From Microbacterium hibisci (GTDB lineage Bacteria > Actinomycetota > Actinomycetes > Actinomycetales > Microbacteriaceae): a stretch of 64,000 nucleotides of DNA. Position 1 is the first letter of the stretch, and each line of letters starts with the position of its first letter. The stretch spans positions 147,601 to 211,600 of the forward strand of contig NZ_JADIJC010000002.1 of NCBI RefSeq assembly GCF_015278255.1, written 5' to 3'. Position numbers and translations under genes: made by a program. The notes beneath the pieces are model-generated. The model did not search any database. It was not told where the DNA came from and saw only the letters and a program-made list of their open reading frames with translations. Below, in pieces: positions 15,314 to 23,560 of this stretch.

Positions 15314-16357
15314 ATGCGCGCCACGCTCATGCACGGTCCCGGCGATGTCCGCGTCGAGAACGTTCCCGACTCCCGGATCAAGAACTCCACCGATGCGCTG
15401 GTGCGGATCACCGCGTCCTGCATCTGCGGATCCGACCTGCACCCCTACCACTCCATGGACCCGGCCGGAGGGCCGGCGCGGATGGGGCACGAGTTCATCG
15501 GCGTCGTCGAAGAGGTCGGAGCCGACGTCGTCACCGTGAAGAAGGGCGACCTCGTCGTCTCGCCGTTCGCGGTCTCCGACAACGTCTGCGGCATCTGCCG
15601 GGAGAATCTGCAGACCTCGTGCGTCCATCACGAGGCGAACTTCTGGGACGGCATCGCCGACGAGGGCGGACAGGCCGAAGCCATCCGCGTCCCGCTCGCG
15701 GACGGCACCCTCGTCAAGCTGCCCGTCGCGGAGGACTCCGCCCTCATCCCGTCGCTGCTGACCCTGTCGGACGTGTTCGGCACCGGCTACCACGCCGCCG
15801 TCGCCGGGGGCGTCGCGCCCGGCACATCCGTCACCGTCATCGGCGACGGCGCGGTCGGTCTGCTCGGTGTGCTCTCCGCCAAGCGGCTGGGCGCCGAGCA
15901 GATCATCCTGATGGGCCGCCACCAGGTGCGCACCGACCTCGGCCGCGAGTACGGGGCCACCGACGTCGTCTCGGCCCGGGGCGAAGAGGGCATCGCCCAG
16001 GTGCGCGACCTCACCGGCGGGATGGGTACCCATGTGGTCCTGGAAGCCGTCGGCTACATGTCGGCGTACGAGCAGGCACTCGGCGTGGTCCGCCGCGGCG
16101 GCACCATCAGCCGCGTCGGCGTGCCCCAGTACGAAGACGCGCCGATCGGGATGGGCAGCCTGTTCCGCCACAACATCCGCCTCGCCGGTGGACCGGCGCC
16201 CGTCCGCGCCTACATCGAGGTGCTCATGCCCGACATCCTCGACGGCACCATCCAGCCCGGCAAGGTCTTCGACGCCACCACCGACCTCGACGGCATCCCC
16301 GCCGGATATCAGGACATGGACGAGCGCAAGAGCCTCAAGGTGCTCATCACGCCCTGA
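15314..16357 (+). CDS. Zinc-dependent alcohol dehydrogenase family protein
   Basis: A 347-residue medium-chain dehydrogenase. It shows the catalytic zinc cluster CICGSDLHPY (Cys near 38) with GHEFIG (His near 58), structural-zinc region CGICRENLQTSC with fewer cysteines than the four-Cys consensus, and Rossmann motif VIGDGAVGLLGVLSAKRLGA. The C-terminal half resembles the Tdh/formaldehyde-dehydrogenase-like group often found after MmyB regulators in actinomycetes. It oxidises an alcohol with NAD(P)+; the substrate is unknown. The ribosome site GAAAGGAAG is close to ATG 15314. Confidence 0.9.
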   Translation: MRATLMHGPGDVRVENVPDSRIKNSTDALVRITASCICGSDLHPYHSMDPAGGPARMGHEFIGVVEEVGADVVTVKKGDLVVSPFAVSDNVCGICRENLQTSCVHHEANFWDGIADEGGQAEAIRVPLADGTLVKLPVAEDSALIPSLLTLSDVFGTGYHAAVAGGVAPGTSVTVIGDGAVGLLGVLSAKRLGAEQIILMGRHQVRTDLGREYGATDVVSARGEEGIAQVRDLTGGMGTHVVLEAVGYMSAYEQALGVVRRGGTISRVGVPQYEDAPIGMGSLFRHNIRLAGGPAPVRAYIEVLMPDILDGTIQPGKVFDATTDLDGIPAGYQDMDERKSLKVLITP

Positions 16358-16549
16358 TGCCCGTCGGACCTCGGCGGCCCATCACCCCGCGCGGGTGGTG
16401 GGCCGCCGTCGTCGGGTGCCCCCACGGGAACGCCCTGCCGCTCGTCGGTCGCCGACCACGCATTTCGCCTCTGACCGGCGGCTTCAGGTGCCAGCGCGTC
16501 ATTCGGCCACGGTCTGGCGTGGACCGGGCCACGTGGTCGCACGCGATGG

Positions 16550-16579
16550 TTGTCAAACGGTCGGTCTCCGCCCTACGAT
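16550..16579 (+). promoter_or_regulatory. Sigma-70-like promoter of the Lcp-like gene
   Basis: -35 TTGTCA (16550-16555) and -10 TACGAT (16574-16579) are separated by 18 nt, 54 nt before the GTG start at 16634. Confidence 0.55.
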
Positions 16580-16584
16580 GCGAA

Positions 16585-16600
16585 GTGAATGGAGATTCAC
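16585..16600. promoter_or_regulatory. Perfect inverted repeat operator candidate before the Lcp-like gene
   Basis: GTGAATGGAGATTCAC has perfect 6-bp arms with a 4-bp spacer and covers the expected transcription start. The TetR gene at 18068 is the nearest candidate regulator. Confidence 0.5.
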
Positions 16601-16633
16601 ATTCTCATCCGTGCCGGACGAAGGAGTTCGAAC

Positions 16634-17857
16634 GTGGCAGATATCAGCAGGCGCAAGCTTCTTCTGGCCGGAGGCGCGCTCGGCGCGGCCGGGGCCCTCG
16701 CGGCGGTCACGCCGGCACACGCGTGGACCTGGTCGTCGCTCGGGTCGATCGCCCAGACGAACACCACGCGCGACCCGCGGTTCGTATGGGACGACCCCGT
16801 CGACCCCGTGATGGCATCGCTCCTCGACCGCGGCGGGGTGCCCGAGGTCAACCGCATCCTCAAACCGTGGGTCTACAACGGGCAGTCCTTGCCGCCGGGG
16901 CTGCCTGCTGACGTGCACGGCATCGTCGACATGGCGCGGAAGCTGCCGGCGTGGGCCGATCTTCGCAAGCTCGACGTCGCGTACCGCTTCGCGACGAAGC
17001 GGGGACTCTACCTCGGCGTCCTCTACGGGATGAACAGCGGGATGATGAGCGCGGCCATTCCGCGCGAGGCGCGAGCGGTCTACTGGTCCAAGGGCGGCGC
17101 CGACATCCGCGACCGGATCGCCAAGACCGCGAAGCTCGGGTACGACATCGGCGCCTATCACGCGTACCGGCCGGACGGGAAGATGGTCGTGACCTGCGTG
17201 AAGACGCGCCTGACCCACTCCGCGGTGCGCCACCTCCTGCCGCAGTCGCCGCACTGGCGCGCGTCCGCCGACGAGCAGGTGCCCATCAGTCAGTACGACA
17301 TCCTCGTCACCTGGCACAGTCTCGCCTCCAGCGTCATGCACAAGCTCAACGAGTGGGGCGTGCGGATTCCGCAGGACGAGTCGGATGCCTACCTGCATCT
17401 GTGGCAGGTGACCGCGTCGATGCTCGGCGTGAACGACGAGTTCGTCCCGGTCAGCTGGGAGCAGGCCGAGCAGCAGCGTCAGCAGGTGCTCGTGCCGCTC
17501 CTGGCCCGCACCGACGAGGGCGTGAAACTCGCCGACATGCTGGTCAATCTCGGCGAGTACATCGATTTCACGCTCGTGACCCAGCCGCTCTTCGAAGCGG
17601 TCACACGGTACATGCTGGGCGACACCGTCACCGACATGCTCGAGCTCACGCGGCGCCCGCTCGTGGAGAAGACCGTCTCGGAGGCCTGGCCGATCTTCAT
17701 CAGGATCCGTGAAGCGGGTCTGCCGATCCCGCTCGCGCCGACGATCTACTCCGCGTTCGAGGAACTCATCCGCCTGTTCGCGTTGTTCTACCTGAACCCC
17801 TTCCAGCAGATCAACATCGACATCCCGACCGGGAACAACCCCGACTACCCCTACTGA
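16634..17857 (+). CDS. lcp: Tat-exported latex-clearing-protein-like oxygenase (DUF2236/MpaB family)
   Basis: A 407-residue protein, matching the length of Streptomyces latex-clearing protein (Lcp), a haem b dioxygenase that cleaves poly(cis-1,4-isoprene). The Tat signal SRRKLLLAGGALGAAGALAA is followed by an AHA-type cleavage site (about residue 30). The DUF2236 core is visible in DPVMASLLDRGGVPEVNRIL, KTRLTHSAVRHLL (the conserved Arg/Thr helix) and TWHSLASSVM, whose His is the candidate axial haem ligand. GTG 16634 is chosen for its AAGGAG ribosome site and a minimal Tat leader. Lcp fits best by signal type and length, but other secreted MpaB-family oxygenases are possible. Confidence 0.75.
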   Translation: MADISRRKLLLAGGALGAAGALAAVTPAHAWTWSSLGSIAQTNTTRDPRFVWDDPVDPVMASLLDRGGVPEVNRILKPWVYNGQSLPPGLPADVHGIVDMARKLPAWADLRKLDVAYRFATKRGLYLGVLYGMNSGMMSAAIPREARAVYWSKGGADIRDRIAKTAKLGYDIGAYHAYRPDGKMVVTCVKTRLTHSAVRHLLPQSPHWRASADEQVPISQYDILVTWHSLASSVMHKLNEWGVRIPQDESDAYLHLWQVTASMLGVNDEFVPVSWEQAEQQRQQVLVPLLARTDEGVKLADMLVNLGEYIDFTLVTQPLFEAVTRYMLGDTVTDMLELTRRPLVEKTVSEAWPIFIRIREAGLPIPLAPTIYSAFEELIRLFALFYLNPFQQINIDIPTGNNPDYPY

Positions 17858-18067
17858 CGCGGGTTCTTCCCGTCGCGCGGCGCCGGCGGGTGCCGGCCTG
17901 GCGGACGAGGTTGATTCCGCAGTCGGTGTCTGCCCGAGGTCGACAGAAGCGCCCAACGGTCCGAACCTGCGAGGCGGTGAGCCCGTCGGATCGCGGTGGC
18001 GAGTGAGGTCGTCCGCCGGGAGCCACGCCGTAGGGTGAGAGGAAGTCTCGTCTCGAGGAGGGCGTCG

Positions 18068-18679
18068 ATGTCCACCGCCGGCACCACTCGCAAGCGCGCT
18101 GATGCGATCCGCAACATCGAGTCCATCGTCGAGGCCGCCACCACGCTGCTTGCGGCGGATCCCGACGCCAGCATGCTGGCGATCGCGCAGGGGGCGGGGG
18201 TGGGCCGCGTCACGTTGTACGGCCACTTCCCGTCACGACCGGCGCTGGTCGCCGAGGTCGCCGCGCGGGCCATCGCGCACACCGACGAAGCGCTGAGCAC
18301 CGTCGACACGGACGGCGATCCGCGCGAGGCGATGGAGCGCCTCCTCGCGGCGACGTGGCGACTGACGTACCGGTACGGGGGGATCGTGGTCGCCGCGAAC
18401 CAGGCGTTGCCGCCCGAGGCGGTGCGGCGGGCGCACGATGAACCCGCGCGGCGCGTCCGCGCGCTGCTCGAGCGCGGTCGAGGGCAGCGCGTCTTCACCT
18501 CCGACATGCCCGTGGAGTGGCAGCTCACGACCATCCAGGCGGTTCTGCACGCCGCATCCGCTGCGGTTCATCGCCGCGAGATCACCGCCGAAGAGGCGCC
18601 TGGTCTCGTCACGGCGACGGTCCTCGCCGCCCTCACCCCACCCGGCCGAACGCGGAAGGCCGCGGGCCCGGGTCGCTGA
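18068..18679 (+). CDS. TetR/AcrR family regulator
   Basis: A 203-residue TetR protein. The helix-turn-helix reads RNIESIVEAATTLLAADP, then MLAIAQGAGVGRVTLYGHFPSRPALVAEV split across residues about 15-60. The ligand domain has the WRLTYRYGGIVVAANQALPPE segment common to regulators of drug exporters. ATG 18068 has GAGGAG upstream. It lies 210 bp after the Lcp-like gene and converges (8-bp gap) with the MFS pump, so it could control either the oxygenase, the pump or both. The palindromes at 16585 and 20137 are its candidate sites. Confidence 0.85.
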   Translation: MSTAGTTRKRADAIRNIESIVEAATTLLAADPDASMLAIAQGAGVGRVTLYGHFPSRPALVAEVAARAIAHTDEALSTVDTDGDPREAMERLLAATWRLTYRYGGIVVAANQALPPEAVRRAHDEPARRVRALLERGRGQRVFTSDMPVEWQLTTIQAVLHAASAAVHRREITAEEAPGLVTATVLAALTPPGRTRKAAGPGR

Positions 18680-18686
18680 GCCCGGA

Positions 18687-20087
18687 CTACCCGGCGGCGG
18701 CCGCGGCCGAGGCCGTGCGCCCGGGCAGCAACGCGAAGGCCAGCACCGTCGAAGCCACCGCGACGACCACGAGCAGCCAGAACCCGTCGCTGTACGCGGC
18801 GTAGCTCTCGCCGCTGATCCCCGCGGCTACGATGCTCGAGACCGCCGAGACGCCGGTCGCCGCGCCGAACTCGTGGAACGTGCTCAGGGCTCCCGAGCCC
18901 ACGCCGGCGTCCTGCGGGGCGACCGCCGAGAAGACGCTCGCCGCAGAGGCGACGAAAGCGAGCCCGATGCCGAGCGCCGCGAGGCTCATCCCGACGACGA
19001 GCAGGGTCATGCTGAAGGTCGTCGCGGCGAGCAGCGACGCCACGGCGGTGACCGCCAGGCCGGCGCCCCCGACGACGCGAGGGGAGAACCGGCCGAGCGC
19101 GCGTCCGCCGAGCTGCGCTCCCGCGATCGACCCGAGGGCGACCGGGAGGAAGACCAGGCCGGTGTCGAGTGCCGTGAATCCGTGCACGCGCTGGAAGATG
19201 AACGAGCCGAGGAAGAAAACGGCGATCATGAGCGCCGTGGCGACGAAGATGAGCCCGAAGCCGGTGGCGACCGGTCGGCGGGTCAGCATCGCCAGGTCGA
19301 TCAGCGGGTTCTTCGCGACCCGCTGGCGCCAGACGAACGCTGCGTACCCGAGCGCGGCGACGACGATCGGAATCAGCGTCGCGAGACTGATCCATCCGGA
19401 ATCGCCCGCGCTCACCAGTCCCAGGATCAACAGTGCGGTGGATGCCGTCACGACGACCGCCCCGATCCCATCCAGCCGTCCGCCCGCGGGCGTCCGCTGC
19501 GGCACCGTGCGGGGGAGGGCGACGAAGAGCACGACGCCGACGGGGACGTTGATCCAGAAGACCCACGGCCATCCTGGGCCCGAGGCGAGTACCCCGCCCA
19601 GCAGGACGCCGACGGCGGCGCCCGCGCCCCCGAGAGCGGACCACACGCCGAGCGCCTTGGCGAGCTCGGCGCCCTGGAAGGTGCGGGCGACCACCGACAG
19701 CGCGGCCGGCGAGAGCGCGGCTGCTCCCAGCCCTTGAGCGGCCCGCGCGGCGAGCAGGCTGAACGGATCCGAGGCGAAGCCGGCGAGCAATGAGGCGACG
19801 GTGAAGACACCGAGTCCGAGCAGCACGACCCTGCGGCTGCCGTAGACGTCGGCCGCCTTGCCGCCGAGGAGCATGAGGCCGCCGAACACGAGCGCGTAGA
19901 TGCTGACGACCCACGTCAGCGTCTCGCGGCTGAGCTGCAGGTCGGCCTGCATCTGCGGGAGGGCGAGTGCCACGACCGTCACGTCGATGATGAGCATCAG
20001 CTGCGCTGTCGCCAGCAGCGCCAGCAGCAGCCAGCGCCCGGAGACGGTGCTGGGGGATGTCGTGGCTGGCCGTGTCGAGCGGGACAT
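18687..20087 (-). CDS. MFS drug/proton antiporter (DHA2-like, 14 TM)
   Basis: A 466-residue major facilitator. Motif C-like GGAGAAVGVLLGGVLA, motif A-like GGKAADVYGSRRVV after the second helix, and WPWVFWINVPVGVVLF (characteristic of 14-helix DHA2 pumps such as EmrB/QacA) are clear. It is predicted to expel drugs or toxic compounds by proton exchange. ATG 20087 follows AGGAG. The short palindrome at 20137-20146 lies in its promoter region. Confidence 0.9.
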   Translation of the reverse strand: MSRSTRPATTSPSTVSGRWLLLALLATAQLMLIIDVTVVALALPQMQADLQLSRETLTWVVSIYALVFGGLMLLGGKAADVYGSRRVVLLGLGVFTVASLLAGFASDPFSLLAARAAQGLGAAALSPAALSVVARTFQGAELAKALGVWSALGGAGAAVGVLLGGVLASGPGWPWVFWINVPVGVVLFVALPRTVPQRTPAGGRLDGIGAVVVTASTALLILGLVSAGDSGWISLATLIPIVVAALGYAAFVWRQRVAKNPLIDLAMLTRRPVATGFGLIFVATALMIAVFFLGSFIFQRVHGFTALDTGLVFLPVALGSIAGAQLGGRALGRFSPRVVGGAGLAVTAVASLLAATTFSMTLLVVGMSLAALGIGLAFVASAASVFSAVAPQDAGVGSGALSTFHEFGAATGVSAVSSIVAAGISGESYAAYSDGFWLLVVVAVASTVLAFALLPGRTASAAAAAG

Positions 20088-20136
20088 GCGTTCTCCTAAA
20101 TCGGATGGTGATGTTCGAGTTGCGAAAGTAACATGA

Positions 20137-20146
20137 ACACGCGTGT
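20137..20146. promoter_or_regulatory. Palindrome upstream of the DHA2 pump
   Basis: ACACGCGTGT is a perfect 10-bp palindrome 50 bp upstream of the pump start, a candidate regulator site. Confidence 0.35.
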
Positions 20147-20175
20147 ACGACAACGGTGCGGAGGGTCCATCGATA

Positions 20176-20409
20176 TCAGAACGGGCGGAGGGCCATCCAC
20201 ATCGCCGTCTGCCGCAGCATCTCCGCCTCGCGATGACGGCGGGCTCTCTCGAGCTGGCGCAGGTGGTGCTGCTCTTCGTTCGTCAGTGGTTCGGGCGGCA
20301 CCTTCCACCGGAGGAGTCGGTCGCGAAGGCGTGGGCGGCGAGCCGGCGCGCCGTCGGTGACACCGAGCGCGGGCGCGAGGTTCTGCAGGGACAGTTCGTC
20401 GAAGGCCAT
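20176..20409 (-). CDS. Hypothetical protein (77 aa, basic)
   Basis: A short frame with protein-like character: MAFDELSLQNLAPALG, then RLRDRLLRWKVPPEPL and a charged helix NEEQHHLRQLERARRHREAE. No membrane segment or known domain is seen. An in-frame ATG 21 codons upstream (20472) would add a less convincing extension. The helix may form a coiled coil. It lies in the gap between the DHA2 pump and the ArsR operon, on the opposite strand to the latter. No strong ribosome site is visible, so the gene is only likely. Confidence 0.45.
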   Translation of the reverse strand: MAFDELSLQNLAPALGVTDGAPARRPRLRDRLLRWKVPPEPLTNEEQHHLRQLERARRHREAEMLRQTAMWMALRPF

Positions 20410-20488
20410 GCGCCCAGACTCGCGATCGTCGCCCCGCGCGACATCGCGCAGACCGTCAGAACTCGGCCTCATGTGTTCGAGTTGGGAA

Positions 20489-20505
20489 TCAACCGATCGG
20501 TGGAC
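20489..20505. repeat. 17-bp operator-like repeat, copy 1 (upstream of ArsR operon)
   Basis: TCAACCGATCGGTGGAC with a central 10-bp palindrome ACCGATCGGT lies 86 bp upstream of the ArsR start. An identical 17-mer lies at 22750-22766. Confidence 0.6.
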
Positions 20506-20547
20506 GCCGTGATCGCCCGGGCCGGGTTGACTAGGCGTGCGCCCTGC

Positions 20548-20563
20548 GTAAGGCATTGCTTAC
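20548..20563. promoter_or_regulatory. ArsR operator candidate
   Basis: GTAAG (20548-20552) and CTTAC (20559-20563) form an inverted repeat 28 bp before the ArsR start, positioned to overlap its promoter. Confidence 0.5.
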
Positions 20564-20590
20564 ATACGAATCGCAGACGAATGGAGTCGA

Positions 20591-20944
20591 ATGAACGAGG
20601 CCACTGATCCCCTCAGCAGGATCTTCTTCGCGTTCGCGCATCCGCTCCGGCGCGACATCCTGGCGCGCCTCGAAGGAGGGGCCATCAGCGTGGGGGAGAT
20701 CGCGAGCGCGTACGACGTGAGCCGGCCTGCCGTCTCCCAGCACCTCGGGGTGCTGGAGGCCGCCGGACTGATCGAGCGGACGGTGCATGCGCAATGGCGC
20801 GTCTGCAGCCTGCGGCCGGGCGGCATGGTCGACGCCGCCGCCTGGATCGCCGAACACCGCGCCGGCTGGAGCCAGCGCTTCGACCTCCTCGAGCAGCTTC
20901 TCGCACCCGGTGCGGACAGCCCCAAGAAAGGAACACCACGATGA
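20591..20944 (+). CDS. ArsR-family winged-helix regulator
   Basis: A 117-residue ArsR protein: AFAHPLRRDILARLEGGAIS, recognition helix ASAYDVSRPAVSQHLGVL, and a wing VHAQWRVCSLRPGG. No metal-binding Cys pair is present at the usual ELCVCDL position, so it belongs to the SRPBCC-linked, non-metal subgroup. Its stop overlaps the next start (ATGA), which encodes an SRPBCC protein, and that one overlaps an MFS gene: a three-gene coupled operon. It is probably autoregulated through the inverted repeat at 20548-20563. Confidence 0.9.
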   Translation: MNEATDPLSRIFFAFAHPLRRDILARLEGGAISVGEIASAYDVSRPAVSQHLGVLEAAGLIERTVHAQWRVCSLRPGGMVDAAAWIAEHRAGWSQRFDLLEQLLAPGADSPKKGTPR

Positions 20945-21378
20945 AGACGCCCTCGTTCACCCTGACCCGCGAGTTCGCCGCAGGACCGGAAGCGGTATGG
21001 AGCGCCTGGACCGACCCCGTCCTCATGTCGCGCTGGATGCATCCGGCCGGCGTGACCACGCCGCTCGAGTCGGTCTCGTCCGACCCCGTCGTCGGCGGAT
21101 CCTACGCCTACACCATGGTCGACGAGTCCGGCACGGAGTACCCGACGGCCGGGAAGTATCTCGAGCTCGTACGTCCCTCGCGGATCGTGTGCACGTGGGG
21201 GCCGGCGGGTGACCCCGCAGCCGCGTCGCGACTCACCGTCGAGCTGGAGCCCACCGCGATCGGCACGAGGATGACGTTCACGTGCGGCGTCGAGGCGGCG
21301 CCGGGCGACGACGTGCACGACGGCTGGGCGGAGGCGCTCGATTCCCTCGCCGCAACCCTCGGCACGCCGGTGCGATGA
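20941..21378 (+). CDS. SRPBCC / AHSA1-type protein
   Basis: A 145-residue START-like protein: TREFAAGPEAVWSAWTDPVLM first strand and helix, VVGGSYAYTMVDESG, RIVCTWGPAGD, and a final helix WAEALDSLAATLG. In ArsR-AHSA1 operons the protein is thought to bind a hydrophobic ligand whose identity is unknown. Start and stop both overlap their neighbours by 4 bp, so its expression is locked to the regulator and the pump. Confidence 0.88.
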   Translation: MKTPSFTLTREFAAGPEAVWSAWTDPVLMSRWMHPAGVTTPLESVSSDPVVGGSYAYTMVDESGTEYPTAGKYLELVRPSRIVCTWGPAGDPAAASRLTVELEPTAIGTRMTFTCGVEAAPGDDVHDGWAEALDSLAATLGTPVR

Positions 21379-22736
21379 GCAGCTCGTCGCTCACCGAAGC
21401 GCCCGAGCGCGACGCGCCGCCCGGCGGAGGCAGGCGGACGTTCCTGCACCTCCTCGCCAACACGGTGCTGGCCAACACGGCCACCGGGTACCTCTGGTTC
21501 GCCGTGACGTTCTGGGTCTACACCGAGACGCGGAATGTCATGGCCTCCGGTCTCATCGGCGCGCTCTACCTTCTGCTCGTGGCGGTCCTCGCGCTGCCGA
21601 TGGGGATGATCGTCGATCGGTTCCGCACGCGCCGCGTCCTCCTGGGTTCGGCCGTCGTCACGGTGGTGACGTTCGCCGGTGCCGGTGTCGTGCTCTTCAC
21701 CCGCGCTGACACCGAGGTGCTGCAGCTCGGCGGGCCGTGGTTCTGGCTGTTCGCCGGTCTGGTGCTGCTGGGCGCGGTGTGCGAGCAGATCCGGGCGATC
21801 GCCCTGTCGACCCTGGTCACGCGGCTGCTCCCCGTCCCGGCTCATGCCCGCGCCAATGGGCTCGTGGGCGCCGCGCAGGGCGTGACCCTGATCGCGACGA
21901 GCGCGCTCAGCGGCATCACGGTGGCGTTCCTCGGCATCGGGTGGGCGTGGGCGCTCGCCACCGCGACGACGCTCGCGACGCTCATCCACCTCGCTGTGAT
22001 CCGACTCGCCGACGGCGCTCCGACCGGAGCTTCGGGCGCAGCGACGTCGCAGGCTGCACCGCGCGCGCCCGCGGATCCGGGCGGCTGGCGCCTGATCCGC
22101 GGCATCCCGGGTCTTGTCCCCCTTCTCGCCTTCTGCATGCTGAACAACCTGATCGCTGGGGTCTACGTCGCGCTGCTCGACCCGTATGGTCTCAACCTGC
22201 TGCCCGCGCAGTGGTGGGGGCTGGCCTTCGGCCTCGCGTCGACGGGGATGGTCGTCGGTGGTGCGCTCGTCGCACGATTCGGGCTGGGGCGCCGGCCCGT
22301 CCGCACGATGCTGCTGGCCGTGATGCTCATGGGCGCGGTCGGCATGGTCTTCGCCCTCCGTGACTGGTGGATTCTGTTCGTCGTCGGGATCTGGGTGTAT
22401 ATGGCGCTCATGCCGGTCGTCGAGGCGACCGAGCAGACGGTCATCCAGCGCATCGTCGCCTACCGAGTGCAGGGGCGCGTGTTCGGGGCGGCGATGCTGC
22501 TGGAGTCCGCCGCGTCGCCGTTGATGGCGTTCCTCGTCGCGCCGCTCGCCGAGCTCGTGGTGATCCCGTACCTCGAGAGTCCGGAGGGGGCTCAGGCCTG
22601 GGGATGGCTGCTCGGTGACGGAGAGTCGCGGGGCATCGCCCTCATCTTCGTGTGCGCGGGCGCCGCGGCGGTGATCCTGGCGGGTGCGGCGTTCCGGACC
22701 CGGGCCTACGTCCTGCTGGCGAGGTCGGTGGCCTGA
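21375..22736 (+). CDS. MFS transporter (MFS_3/DHA3-like)
   Basis: A 453-residue, 12-helix major facilitator of the EntS/MefA-like group. The motif MGMIVDRFRTRRVLLGSA follows the second helix, and TRLLPVPAHARANGLVGAAQG is the conserved loop of MFS_3 proteins. It is probably an exporter of a macrolide-, siderophore- or lipid-like molecule. Translational coupling to ArsR and AHSA1 suggests that the substrate sensed by the regulator is also the one exported. Confidence 0.88.
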   Translation: MSSSSLTEAPERDAPPGGGRRTFLHLLANTVLANTATGYLWFAVTFWVYTETRNVMASGLIGALYLLLVAVLALPMGMIVDRFRTRRVLLGSAVVTVVTFAGAGVVLFTRADTEVLQLGGPWFWLFAGLVLLGAVCEQIRAIALSTLVTRLLPVPAHARANGLVGAAQGVTLIATSALSGITVAFLGIGWAWALATATTLATLIHLAVIRLADGAPTGASGAATSQAAPRAPADPGGWRLIRGIPGLVPLLAFCMLNNLIAGVYVALLDPYGLNLLPAQWWGLAFGLASTGMVVGGALVARFGLGRRPVRTMLLAVMLMGAVGMVFALRDWWILFVVGIWVYMALMPVVEATEQTVIQRIVAYRVQGRVFGAAMLLESAASPLMAFLVAPLAELVVIPYLESPEGAQAWGWLLGDGESRGIALIFVCAGAAAVILAGAAFRTRAYVLLARSVA

Positions 22737-22749
22737 CGCGGTGGCCGTG

Positions 22750-22766
22750 TCAACCGATCGGTGGAC
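22750..22766. repeat. 17-bp operator-like repeat, copy 2 (upstream of ABC/two-component operon)
   Basis: Identical to 20489-20505, and 78 bp before the start of the ABC ATPase gene. The core ACCGATCGGT is palindromic. The two copies flank the ArsR-AHSA1-MFS operon and precede two separate operons at similar distances. Confidence 0.6.
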
Positions 22767-22843
22767 CGCAGACTCATCCGTCACCGACGCACGGCGCCTT
22801 CGCGGTCGATCCGCGGGGGAACGGATGCCGCGAAGCTGACGTC

Positions 22844-23560
22844 ATGGCGATCATCGAGGTCTCAGAGGTCAGCAAGTCGTACGCCGGGCGCAGCGCGCTC
22901 GCCGACGTGACGCTGTCTGTCGACGCGGGCGAGGTCTTCGGGATCATGGGCCCGAACGGCGCGGGCAAGACCACGCTCGTGGAGATCATCGAAGGGCTGA
23001 GAGCGCCCGACGCCGGGTCGGTTCGCGTGCTCGGGCTGGATCCGCGCGCCGAGCGGCGCCGGCTCAACGAGTCACTCGGGGTGCAGCTGCAGCACACCCA
23101 GCTGCCCGACAACCTGAAGGTCGCCGAAGCCCTGAAGCTGTATGCCTCGTTCTACCGCGCGCCCGCTGACTGGCCCACCGTCATGCGGACGTGGGGGCTC
23201 GCGGAGCTTGCCGGCAGGCGCGTCGGCAAGCTGTCCGGCGGGCAGAAGCAGCGGCTTTTCATCGCCCTCGCCCTGGTCGGCGACCCGGATCTCGTGGTGC
23301 TCGACGAGCTCACCACCGGACTGGATCCGGGTGCGCGGCGGGAGACGCTGTCGATCGTGCGGCGGGTGCGCGACAGCGGGGTCACGGTCGTGCTCATCAG
23401 CCACTTCATGGAAGAGATCGAGGCGCTCTGCGATCGGGTCGCCGTCCTGAGTCAGGGGCGGGTGGTCGCGGTGGACACGCCGGCGGCGCTCGCGGCGCGG
23501 GTCGACGCTCGCACGCTCGACGGGGCGTTCGAGAAGCTCACCGGAGGGATCGAATCATGA
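22844..23560 (+). CDS. ABC-2 exporter ATP-binding protein
   Basis: A 238-residue ABC ATPase: Walker A GPNGAGKTT, Q-loop region QLQHTQLPDNLKV, signature LSGGQKQRLFIALAL, Walker B LVVLDELTTGLDPGAR, switch His in VLISHFMEE. Walker B is followed by Leu-Thr (DELTTGLD) instead of the usual DEPT, a common variant in DrrA/YadG-like exporters. It is coupled (ATGA) to the permease gene and begins a seven-gene run that also includes a two-component system. Confidence 0.9.
   Translation: MAIIEVSEVSKSYAGRSALADVTLSVDAGEVFGIMGPNGAGKTTLVEIIEGLRAPDAGSVRVLGLDPRAERRRLNESLGVQLQHTQLPDNLKVAEALKLYASFYRAPADWPTVMRTWGLAELAGRRVGKLSGGQKQRLFIALALVGDPDLVVLDELTTGLDPGARRETLSIVRRVRDSGVTVVLISHFMEEIEALCDRVAVLSQGRVVAVDTPAALAARVDARTLDGAFEKLTGGIES

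Noticed and set aside
14066..16171. A 701-codon minus-strand frame joining the MmyB-like regulator to sequence opposite the alcohol dehydrogenase
   Set aside because: Only residues from ATG 14974 form a regulator; the upstream part is the shadow of the dehydrogenase.
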